A stretch of 64,000 nt of DNA from NCBI GenBank assembly GCA_016928075.1, contig JAFGLJ010000027.1:186001-250000 (forward strand), written 5' to 3'. Source of the DNA: Bacteroidales bacterium (lineage in GTDB: Bacteria; Bacteroidota; Bacteroidia; Bacteroidales; VadinHA17). This document shows positions 17,203 to 25,410 of the stretch, piece after piece. Position numbers and translations under genes: made by a program. The stretch's first letter is position 1. Every line of letters starts with the position of its first letter. The notes beneath the pieces were generated by a model. The model did not search any database. It saw only the letters and a list, made by a program, of their open reading frames with translations, and was not told the origin of the DNA.

Positions 17203-19455
17203 TCATAATTCTTTACCACCGGGTTCCAGGTTTTCAAGCCAGAATTTTTCCATGGTCTGCCGCAGGTGATATGAAGTGTTTTCCCGTTCATATATGCCAT
17301 GCGATCTCATGGGATAAACCATTTGATCAAATAACTTATTATGCTTTATCAGCTCATTGGTGAGCATCTCAAAACTCTGGTAGTGAACATTATCATCTGC
17401 CGTGCCATGCATAATCAGAAGTTTTCCCTCCAGGTTGTGTGCATGGGTTATAGGTGACCCGTCCCTGTATCCTTCAGGATTATCCTGAGGAGTGCTCATA
17501 TATCTTTCCTGATATATTGTATCATAATTCTTCTGATCTGCGACAAAAGCCACCGCTATTCCGGTCTTATATAACTCCGGATACCTGAACATACAATTCA
17601 GTGTCATCTGTCCTCCCCCGCTCCATCCATGAATACCTATCCTGGAGCTATCAACAAAGGGGTAGGTCTCAATTACCTTTCTCACAGCAGCAGCATGATC
17701 CTGCGGTGCCACAATACCGATCTTACGATAGATAATCTTTCGCCATTCCCTGCCCCTTGGCGACCTTGTTCCCCTGGGATCAATGCTCAGGATAATGTAA
17801 CCATGCTGTGCCATATACTGGTGCCACAAATCACCTCCTCCCCAGCTGTTCTGGACGGTGGCACCTGCGGGTTCACCGTAGATATATATTATAACTGGGT
17901 ATTTCTTTGAAGGATTGAAATCACGAGGTTTTATCATCCATGCATCCAACTCTACTTCACCTATGTCCACCCTGAAGAACTCCTTTGGATTCAAACCCAG
18001 GTTTTCGTAACGTTCCTTTGCTTCCCGGTTACTCACAAGCAAGCGTAATTGTTTGTGCTTTGGAATACTCACAAGTGATATATGCGGTGGGGTAACAACA
18101 TCCTCGTACGTATGAATAGCCCACCGGGCATCTGCCGACATCTGGTATGAATGCTGACCGGGCATATTAACGGGAGTTATTCTTTCAGCTTCCCCCCTGC
18201 CATCAAGCCTGCTCCTGTAGAGATAACGGTCAACAGGTTTATCCGGTGAAGCAATATAGTATACATAACCTCCGGCAGCATCAATACAGCTTATGCTCAT
18301 TACATCAAAGTTGCCTTTTGTAATGAGTTCCACCGTTTCTCCATACCTGGAAACCTTATAAAGGTGAAGCCACCCGTCTCGTTCACTAGTCCAGGTGAAA
18401 TACTGCTCGTTATCAAGCCACATAATATTATCATGGATATCAAGGAAAGCCTCGTCCCTGTCAGTAAAAATATTTGTTAGCTTCATTGTATTGATGTCAC
18501 CTACCCATACAGTATTGGTATTTTGCTTTCGGTTGAGCTGCTGTATCATCACTTCATCCGAGCCCGGGATAAAATCCATTCTTGCGAGATAATTGTTACG
18601 CGGATCTCCCGGAATGTCAAACCACCTTGTCTCACCACCTGTTGAAGGAACCACTCCGATTTTAACCGCTGAATTGGTTGTTCCGGCCTTTGGATACGGC
18701 AAGGGTATCGGAACGGAATACACTGAGTCAACATTATTTATCATATAAAAAACACCGGTGCCTTGCGTATCTGTCTGCCAGTAAGCGATATTTTTCCCAT
18801 CCGGGCTCCACCTGAAACCATCCCTGCAATCAAGTTCCTCTTCATAAACCCAGTCAAAGGTGCCGTTGATTATATTACCTCCACCGTCAAATGTAATCTG
18901 CCTGGTTTCACCCGTTACCAGGTCCTCAACATAAATGTTTTGTTTGCTTACATAGGCTACCCTTGATGCATCCGGGGAGAACCTGGCAAACATCATTGTT
19001 GTCCGTTCCACGTCCTTTCCCAATTGCTGCAATTTGCCAGACTTAAGGTTAAGCACCCAGTAATCACCCCTGGTATTATACCTCCATACCCTCCTGGTAT
19101 TCGTAAAGATTAAAAGTTTGGTATTATCATCCGACCATACATAATCAGCAACCTGTAGTGGTTCTGATTTACCCTCGGGGATCAGCTGTTTTGATGAAAT
19201 TAATACCGATCTGTTCCCTGTTCCCGCTTCATACCTGACAATATCCTGGGCGCCTGTTTCTTCATTAATCTCCAGTGTTGAATACCCTTTGGAATCTTTC
19301 ATCCATCTGACAGGACCGTATCTTTCCTGTGTGTACACTCTGTTTTTATAAATATCAACCAGCTTCAATTCATTGTAATCCTGGGACTGTAGCAGGTTAG
19401 TTGGTGCCAGTAGCAGCACCAGTATCATAAAACCTTTTGAACATCTGCATTTCAT
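17203..19455 (-). CDS. exported dipeptidyl peptidase IV-type serine peptidase (S9B)
   Basis: A 750-residue periplasmic prolyl-oligopeptidase-family enzyme with a signal peptide (cleavage near LLQSQ). The N-terminal beta-propeller (DPPIV N domain) includes ISFDG-like repeats and the double-Glu motif in DWVYEEELDCRDGFRWSPDG, which binds the peptide amino terminus in this family. The C-terminal alpha/beta hydrolase carries the nucleophile in GIHGWSGGGQ (Ser612), the Asp in GTADDNVHYQ and the His in MRSHGIYERE. It probably removes X-Pro dipeptides. It lies 75 bases downstream of the fucose-unit sulfatase on the same strand, but a functional link is not evident. Confidence 0.93.
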   Translation of the reverse strand: MKCRCSKGFMILVLLLAPTNLLQSQDYNELKLVDIYKNRVYTQERYGPVRWMKDSKGYSTLEINEETGAQDIVRYEAGTGNRSVLISSKQLIPEGKSEPLQVADYVWSDDNTKLLIFTNTRRVWRYNTRGDYWVLNLKSGKLQQLGKDVERTTMMFARFSPDASRVAYVSKQNIYVEDLVTGETRQITFDGGGNIINGTFDWVYEEELDCRDGFRWSPDGKNIAYWQTDTQGTGVFYMINNVDSVYSVPIPLPYPKAGTTNSAVKIGVVPSTGGETRWFDIPGDPRNNYLARMDFIPGSDEVMIQQLNRKQNTNTVWVGDINTMKLTNIFTDRDEAFLDIHDNIMWLDNEQYFTWTSERDGWLHLYKVSRYGETVELITKGNFDVMSISCIDAAGGYVYYIASPDKPVDRYLYRSRLDGRGEAERITPVNMPGQHSYQMSADARWAIHTYEDVVTPPHISLVSIPKHKQLRLLVSNREAKERYENLGLNPKEFFRVDIGEVELDAWMIKPRDFNPSKKYPVIIYIYGEPAGATVQNSWGGGDLWHQYMAQHGYIILSIDPRGTRSPRGREWRKIIYRKIGIVAPQDHAAAVRKVIETYPFVDSSRIGIHGWSGGGQMTLNCMFRYPELYKTGIAVAFVADQKNYDTIYQERYMSTPQDNPEGYRDGSPITHAHNLEGKLLIMHGTADDNVHYQSFEMLTNELIKHNKLFDQMVYPMRSHGIYERENTSYHLRQTMEKFWLENLEPGGKEL

Positions 19456-19530
19456 TTTAATCTTGTTTTTTGTTTCGTTATTATAAAGTTTCTATTGTTC
19501 GGTAATTCTCCAATCTGTCCTTTCAACTGA

Positions 19531-21024
19531 TCAATTACTCCTTCCTTCATCACGCATTTCAGCCCAGTATTTCTTAATGAGAGGAATCATCTGCGATAAT
19601 ATTTCTTGTTTTTCATCTGCAATATTCCTAGATTGTTCAGGATCACTATCCAGATCATAAAGTTCAAATCTTTCAAGTTCTGAATTAAAGAACCACTCAT
19701 TAAGTCTTTCAGTATCATTCTTTTCAGGCAACCATCCTATTAGTGAGTAATTACCTGATCGCATTGATGCCTGAGGCAAGCGGAACCAGGTATCCTCATG
19801 ATTTGGATAAAACCAAATGGCTGGTATTTCTCTTTTCCCTGGTTCTTTGCCTAATAGTGCATTAAGATTATTTATACCATCAATATTAACATGCTCAGGC
19901 AAAGGGATTCCTGTCAATTGACAAATAGTGGGAAGTATATCGGTCCCATTAAATAATTTATTGCTGGTGCTTCCCTCAGGAATTATTTTTGGCAGCCTCA
20001 CTAAGCCCGGAACACGATGTCCACCCTCATACGGGTATCTTTTCATTCCTTTGTAAATTCCCGGGGTACCAAAACATTTATCTCTGATAGGATCATCCCA
20101 TTCACCGAGCGACTCCTCTATGGTCACAGGTGTCTCAGGTCCATTATCGCTGGTAAATATAACTAGTGTATTGTCTCTGGCTCCAATATCATCAATGGTT
20201 TTCATTAGTCTGCCAAATGCATCGTCGAGCTGGCTGACTGTGCCGTAATATTCTTTCTTAAATTCTGACAGATCTTTCTCAGGCCTCTTAATACCACCAT
20301 ACAAGATCAGACTTTCCAGTGAATCCACCTCTTCAGTATCATATTGTAAGCTATACTCAGCAGGTGGGGAGATAGGTGTATGAGGCTCATGAGATGCAAC
20401 ATAAAGAAAGAATGGTTTATCCTTATCCCGGATATTCTTCAGCCAGTTGGCAGCTTCTTCGACTATTACGTCACAATACCATCCATCTACTTTACCAACC
20501 TTTTCCCCATTACGTAAGAATCGTTCTGTATTTGCCGGCCCGTCAAAAGCATTATGTGTGGTACCCATCCAGTAATCAAAACCCTGATCTCCGGGGTCTG
20601 GATGATCAAACTTGTCTTTTTCAAGAACCGATAGATGCCATTTACCTACAAAGCATGTCTCATACCCATTTTCTTTCAATAATTCAGCAATGGTAACCTC
20701 ACTATCGGCAAGGAATGTCTTACTGTTCAGGATATAGTAAAAGCCACTCCTGTATGGATTACGCCCTGTTAGTAATGCTGATCTTGAGGGAGAGCATACC
20801 GTTCCCCCCGAATGACAATCAGTAAGCAGAACTCCTTCACTGGAAAATCTGTCCAGATACGGAGTTTTTATTATAGGATTTCCATAGCAGGCAAGATCAC
20901 CGTAGCCAAGGTCATCTGCTAGGAAAATAACAATATTAAGTTCTTCGGGAATTTCTTTATTTCTCACTCTATTACATGAAGCCAACAAGAAAATCAGGAC
21001 TAAGAAAATTATATACGTTCGCAT
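19531..21024 (-). CDS. S1-family sulfatase lipoprotein (fucose unit)
   Basis: A 497-residue formylglycine-dependent sulfatase with a lipoprotein signal (FLLASC). Active-site elements are the metal-binding Asp pair in FLADDLGYGD and the maturation motif CSPSRSALLTGR with Cys77 to become formylglycine, followed by VGKWHL and the second metal-site segment FTSDNGPE. It follows a GH95 gene by 20 bases, so it is the last gene of a GH29-GH95-sulfatase unit and probably removes sulfate from a fucosylated glycan. The exact regioselectivity cannot be read from sequence. Confidence 0.9.
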   Translation of the reverse strand: MRTYIIFLVLIFLLASCNRVRNKEIPEELNIVIFLADDLGYGDLACYGNPIIKTPYLDRFSSEGVLLTDCHSGGTVCSPSRSALLTGRNPYRSGFYYILNSKTFLADSEVTIAELLKENGYETCFVGKWHLSVLEKDKFDHPDPGDQGFDYWMGTTHNAFDGPANTERFLRNGEKVGKVDGWYCDVIVEEAANWLKNIRDKDKPFFLYVASHEPHTPISPPAEYSLQYDTEEVDSLESLILYGGIKRPEKDLSEFKKEYYGTVSQLDDAFGRLMKTIDDIGARDNTLVIFTSDNGPETPVTIEESLGEWDDPIRDKCFGTPGIYKGMKRYPYEGGHRVPGLVRLPKIIPEGSTSNKLFNGTDILPTICQLTGIPLPEHVNIDGINNLNALLGKEPGKREIPAIWFYPNHEDTWFRLPQASMRSGNYSLIGWLPEKNDTERLNEWFFNSELERFELYDLDSDPEQSRNIADEKQEILSQMIPLIKKYWAEMRDEGRSN

Positions 21025-21044
21025 TTTAAAATATTTTAATCCAC

Positions 21045-23471
21045 TTAAAATTTAAAATAATACTTACCATCTTTGTTTGTATTAAACTCAATAGATCCAT
21101 CACTGAATTTCTTAAGTCTTATACGTTTACCATTAAAATAAACTTTACAATCAGATCCTGTATTAATCCTGCATTTTCCCCCAGCCTTTGAAAGTACTTC
21201 AAGTTCAATTACCCTTCCATTTTCCCATGAGAAGTTTAAAGTGAAACCTCCTCGCACACATACTCCCATGAACTGTCCGGTATCCCATTCATCAGGTAGT
21301 GCCGGGAGCAGGTCAATTACTCCTTCATGTGATTGTACAAGCATCTCGGTGATCCCTGCTGTTACCCCTAGAGTTCCATCTACCTGAAGTGGAGTATAGC
21401 ATTTAGCAAACAGTTGCGGGTATGCCTGTTCCTTAATATATCCTCTGAATATTTTATTTGCCCTGTTACCATCATACAGACGGGCCCACAAAGCCATTTT
21501 CCATCCTCTCGAGAATCCGGTGCCCCCATCTCCTCTCTGCTCAAGGACTGCCTTACAGGCATTAATAAGTTCAGGTGTTTTCTTCACTGAGATTACGTTA
21601 CCCGGATAGAGTCCGTACATATGAGAAAAGTGTCTGTGTTTTTCTTCGAGTTGGGCATAGTCTTCAGTCCATTCCTGTAAAGTACCATTCGAACCTACAA
21701 TTGGAGGAACAAGTCTTTCCCTCACCATTTTTACTTCATTTGAAAATTCACTGTCCACTCCCAGTAACTCAGATGATTTAATATAGTATCCAAATAAATC
21801 ATACAATATCTGCATATCAATTGAAGAACCATAACAGATGGTTGTAAAATAATACATACCTGTAACCTCATCATAAAAGTACTCATATCCAGGACCTTTG
21901 GGAGGATTCTCAGGTGAGTTGGAAGGATTAGTCACCAGCCATTTACCGTTTGGATGCTCAACCAGAAAATCCATAAAGAACTTTACTGAGCCTTTTATTA
22001 CAGGATATATTTCCCTTAGGTATTCCATATCCATTGTATATAAATAATGTTCCCACAAATGTGTAGTCAGCCATGCACCACCTGTAGTAAAAGTACCCCA
22101 TGTTGGACCATCCATTGGGGCGGCAACACGCCAGAGATCAGTATTTTGGTGAAACACCCAGCCTGAAGCACCATAATGCTCCCTTGCAACCTGGGAACCC
22201 TGGTCAGTCAACTCCTTAATCATAGTTATGAGTGGCTCTGCACATTCTGACAAATTCCCTGATTCAACGGGCCAATAATTCATCTCGGTATTTATATTCG
22301 TTGTATATTTTGAATCCCACGATGGATTCATATCTTCGTTCCAAATACCCTGCAAGTTGGCAGGCTGTGTTCCGGGTCTGGAAGAAGAAATTAATACATA
22401 ACGTCCAAAATTATAACAAAGCGCAGCAAGGTTTGGATCATCGCCTTCTCCTAAATCTTCCATTCGTTTATCTGTCGGGAGATAGGAATTTTCCGTTTCT
22501 GGTAACTCAAGTATTACCCTGTTAAACAATTTGCTATAATCACTAAGTGAAGATTCCTTTAAATCATGATAAGATTTATTTGCAATATTCTTAAGGTAAT
22601 TCTCAACCCGTAAATTCTGGTCCGCACTGACATCTTTGTAGTTAATAAAATTAGTTGCTGCAACAATACATAGAGTAACAGCGTCTGCATTTTCAACAAT
22701 CAATTCGGTACCTTTAACCCTGATTGCACCACCCTCGTTATAAGCTTTGAGCTGTGCACGGTATCTAATCTTTCCTTCAATACCAAGATAATCTGCCGAC
22801 TTGCCGGTAATCATTAAACCATCTTCGCCAACGCCATCCATCCTGAAATAATCAGTGGCATAATTGGAATGAGCCATATTCCTTACACCACGCAGCTGAG
22901 CCCTGAAATTGAGGCTTCCACGCTGATCTGTAGTTAACCTGATAACAATTACCTGATCAGGGGCTGAAGAAAAAACCTCCCTCTTATATTTAACACCTTC
23001 CGACTCGTACTCAACATGCACAATCCCTGTATTCAAGTCGAGCCACCTTCTGTAATCTGTGACTTCAGCCTGCTTATCAAAAAATATATAAAGGTTAGCC
23101 GTTGACTGGTATTTTTGCTGCTCAACAGGGTAACCCATAAGGTAACGACCAAATAACTTATGTGCTTTCAAAGGTTCTCCATCAAATATATATTTCTGTA
23201 TATCAGCTAAGGCTTTGTAACCTCCTTCAACAGTTGTTGAGTATGGACCACCCGACCAGTAAGTTTCCTCATTTATCTGAATTCTCTCTTCATCATATTT
23301 ACCAAATACCATGGCTCCCAGTCTGCCATTACCTATCGGCAGGGCCTCTTCCCATTTCTCAGCCGGTTGCTTATACCACATGGTGTAGGAAGGATCAAAA
23401 TCTATGGTTTGAGAAAACGCTGTTAGAAAATATCCCATTCCCAATAAGGTAATTATTAGTCTTTTTGTCAT
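21045..23471 (-). CDS. GH95 family alpha-L-fucosidase (or alpha-galactosidase)
   Basis: An exported 808-residue glycoside hydrolase with a signal peptide ending at AFSQ. Family marks are the start YTMWYKQPAEKWEEALPIGNGRLGAM, NLQGIWNEDMNPSWDSKY with NTEMNYWP in the (alpha/alpha)6 barrel, and EEKHRHFSHMYGLYPG near residue 620. GH95 enzymes are mostly inverting alpha-1,2-L-fucosidases; some act on L-galactose. It lies between a GH29 gene (81 bases upstream) and a sulfatase (20 bases downstream), which supports a role on fucosylated, sulfated glycans. Confidence 0.92.
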   Translation of the reverse strand: MTKRLIITLLGMGYFLTAFSQTIDFDPSYTMWYKQPAEKWEEALPIGNGRLGAMVFGKYDEERIQINEETYWSGGPYSTTVEGGYKALADIQKYIFDGEPLKAHKLFGRYLMGYPVEQQKYQSTANLYIFFDKQAEVTDYRRWLDLNTGIVHVEYESEGVKYKREVFSSAPDQVIVIRLTTDQRGSLNFRAQLRGVRNMAHSNYATDYFRMDGVGEDGLMITGKSADYLGIEGKIRYRAQLKAYNEGGAIRVKGTELIVENADAVTLCIVAATNFINYKDVSADQNLRVENYLKNIANKSYHDLKESSLSDYSKLFNRVILELPETENSYLPTDKRMEDLGEGDDPNLAALCYNFGRYVLISSSRPGTQPANLQGIWNEDMNPSWDSKYTTNINTEMNYWPVESGNLSECAEPLITMIKELTDQGSQVAREHYGASGWVFHQNTDLWRVAAPMDGPTWGTFTTGGAWLTTHLWEHYLYTMDMEYLREIYPVIKGSVKFFMDFLVEHPNGKWLVTNPSNSPENPPKGPGYEYFYDEVTGMYYFTTICYGSSIDMQILYDLFGYYIKSSELLGVDSEFSNEVKMVRERLVPPIVGSNGTLQEWTEDYAQLEEKHRHFSHMYGLYPGNVISVKKTPELINACKAVLEQRGDGGTGFSRGWKMALWARLYDGNRANKIFRGYIKEQAYPQLFAKCYTPLQVDGTLGVTAGITEMLVQSHEGVIDLLPALPDEWDTGQFMGVCVRGGFTLNFSWENGRVIELEVLSKAGGKCRINTGSDCKVYFNGKRIRLKKFSDGSIEFNTNKDGKYYFKF

Positions 23472-23551
23472 AATATTAAGTTTATTGCAAATACTGAAAA
23501 TATCAATAACTGTTTATACAGTAGGGTAAAAGTATCAATTAAACATATCAA

Positions 23552-25078
23552 TCACCATATTTTTTTCCTGACTATTTTAAATACGAAAGCATGATCACAA
23601 GGCTTCTTATCAGGGGTATATATCGTAAGGCCCTCATTATCATCAATTTCCCATTCTAATTCATTCCCATCCCCCAGCATAGTTATAGATTCAATCTCTT
23701 CAGGGAACAGGTGATAGCCTGCGGATTTGCCGGGGACAAGGCTTTTTATTGTTATTCTTTCTCCAGGCCAGTCAAGAACAGTAGCATACAAGACATTGTC
23801 TTTAACAGTAAAACGAACATCTTCAGCAGTATATTCCATTTCAGACTCATTGAACATAGCGTCCTCATCTGCGCCTCTAACATTTGTAGGGCCCTCTCCG
23901 TATTTTGTCCATGCTCTTGTACCGTAAATAGCCTCACCATTGATCATCAGCCATTTTCCAATTCCCAGCAAGGCTTTTTCTGCCTCCTCTGGGATAGTAC
24001 CATCCCATTTGGGGCCTACATTCAATAGCAAGAAACCGTTTTTACTGACCCTGTCAACCAAATTGTCTATTAGGCGATTAACCGGTTTATAATTCAAACC
24101 GGGAATATAGCCCCATGCTCCCTGATCATCGATTGATGTATCTGTTATCCAGTTATAATGAGTTAAGTGAGTCTGCTGACCCAGTTCCAGGTCAAAGAGG
24201 CCGACACCCGGAGGAAGATCATGATGTTTATATGATATAACCACCTCTTTCCCGAGTTTTTCAGCATTATTATAATAGTATGCCACAAAATCTTTCACAT
24301 AAGATTCATTAATTCTGTCAAGAGCAAAATCAAACCACACAAAATCAGGATCATATTTATCAATAACCTCAATTAGCTTACCATACCATTCCTCATGAAA
24401 TTCTTTGTTTGGATATCTTTCCTCTTTTTTATGTATCTGACCATACAAGCCTGAGTATTCCGGATTACTGGCATCGGTCGATTCATCCCATGTAGGAAAA
24501 AAGCCCCAGTTAGCAGCATGATGAAAAGCTGTTACAAATTTCATTCCCTGGTCTTTTATAGCTTCCTCAAGTTCTCCCACAACATCTCTTTTGGGTCCCA
24601 TTCGGGCTGCATTCCATTCTGAATATTTTGTATCCCACATTGCAAAACCATCATGATGTTCAGCCACAGGTCCTGCAAATTTGGCACCCGACTTTTTAAA
24701 AAGTTCTGCCCATTTCTCAGCATCAAATTTTTCGGCAGTAAACTTTGGAATCAGGTCTTTATATCCAAAATCCTTGGTTATCTTGCCATATTTCTCATAA
24801 AAATCCTGGGCATCTTTGCTTTCAGGATTCAAATAAGCATTATGGCTGTTCCAGGTGGCATTATTTCTTGTCGCGGAATAACAATAAATACCCCAGTGTG
24901 TATATATCCCGAACTTACCATCTTTTAGCCATTCAGGAATATCATGTTTTGACAGTGATTGCCAGTCCGTAGTATAGGCAGTTTTTTCAGAGATCACTGC
25001 ATCTTCATTACTACAGCCTGTGAAGAAAAAGCTCAGAATGAGAATTAATAAAGATAAAACATAAGTCAGTTGTTTCAT
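23552..25078 (-). CDS. GH29 family alpha-L-fucosidase lipoprotein
   Basis: A retaining alpha-L-fucosidase of 508 residues. MKQLTYVLSLLILILSFFFTGCSNED is a lipoprotein signal with the lipid-acceptor Cys22, which is why this start was chosen over upstream ATGs at 25084 and 25126. The catalytic domain has FGIYTHWGIYCY, VAEHHDGFAMWDTKYSEWNA and the nucleophile in FVWFDFALD (Asp250). SNED after the lipid Cys could act as a surface-export signal. It is the first gene of the GH29-GH95-sulfatase unit and is divergent from ppdK. Confidence 0.93.
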   Translation of the reverse strand: MKQLTYVLSLLILILSFFFTGCSNEDAVISEKTAYTTDWQSLSKHDIPEWLKDGKFGIYTHWGIYCYSATRNNATWNSHNAYLNPESKDAQDFYEKYGKITKDFGYKDLIPKFTAEKFDAEKWAELFKKSGAKFAGPVAEHHDGFAMWDTKYSEWNAARMGPKRDVVGELEEAIKDQGMKFVTAFHHAANWGFFPTWDESTDASNPEYSGLYGQIHKKEERYPNKEFHEEWYGKLIEVIDKYDPDFVWFDFALDRINESYVKDFVAYYYNNAEKLGKEVVISYKHHDLPPGVGLFDLELGQQTHLTHYNWITDTSIDDQGAWGYIPGLNYKPVNRLIDNLVDRVSKNGFLLLNVGPKWDGTIPEEAEKALLGIGKWLMINGEAIYGTRAWTKYGEGPTNVRGADEDAMFNESEMEYTAEDVRFTVKDNVLYATVLDWPGERITIKSLVPGKSAGYHLFPEEIESITMLGDGNELEWEIDDNEGLTIYTPDKKPCDHAFVFKIVRKKIW

Positions 25079-25410
25079 AACCATATAATTAATAAGTTTC
25101 AGGTAACAGATTATATAAAATAACAATTTTCAGAAGATATAATAGCACGCCAAATATTTATTATCATCCCTAAATTAATTCATTTTTATTTTATAAGAAA
25201 ATGCATTTTACAGATAATAATCAATCACTAAAAAAATAGTTTTTAAATCAGGAAAATTTTTCTCATATATATCTTAAAAGACCGAAACAAAAGACAAGAA
25301 ACAATCAAGTGTTTTTAAGAAGTAAAAAAGACATTTGAATCGTACAATAGTAATATTTTTTGTAAATTTGCGACTTAAAATTTTTTAAGGGACCTATAAA
25401 AATATAATCT
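25079..25410. other. AT-rich divergent intergenic region (GH29 / ppdK)
   Basis: No gene is present. It must hold promoters for the leftward fucose unit and for rightward ppdK. A TAAATTTG box for ppdK is visible (reported separately); no full promoter for the fucose unit was found. Confidence 0.6.
25363..25370 (+). promoter_or_regulatory. -7 element upstream of ppdK
   Basis: TAAATTTG fits TAnnTTTG and lies 40 bases before the ppdK ATG. The nearest TTTG upstream (25334-25337) is 25 bases away, longer than the usual 19-21, so the call is partial. Confidence 0.45.
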
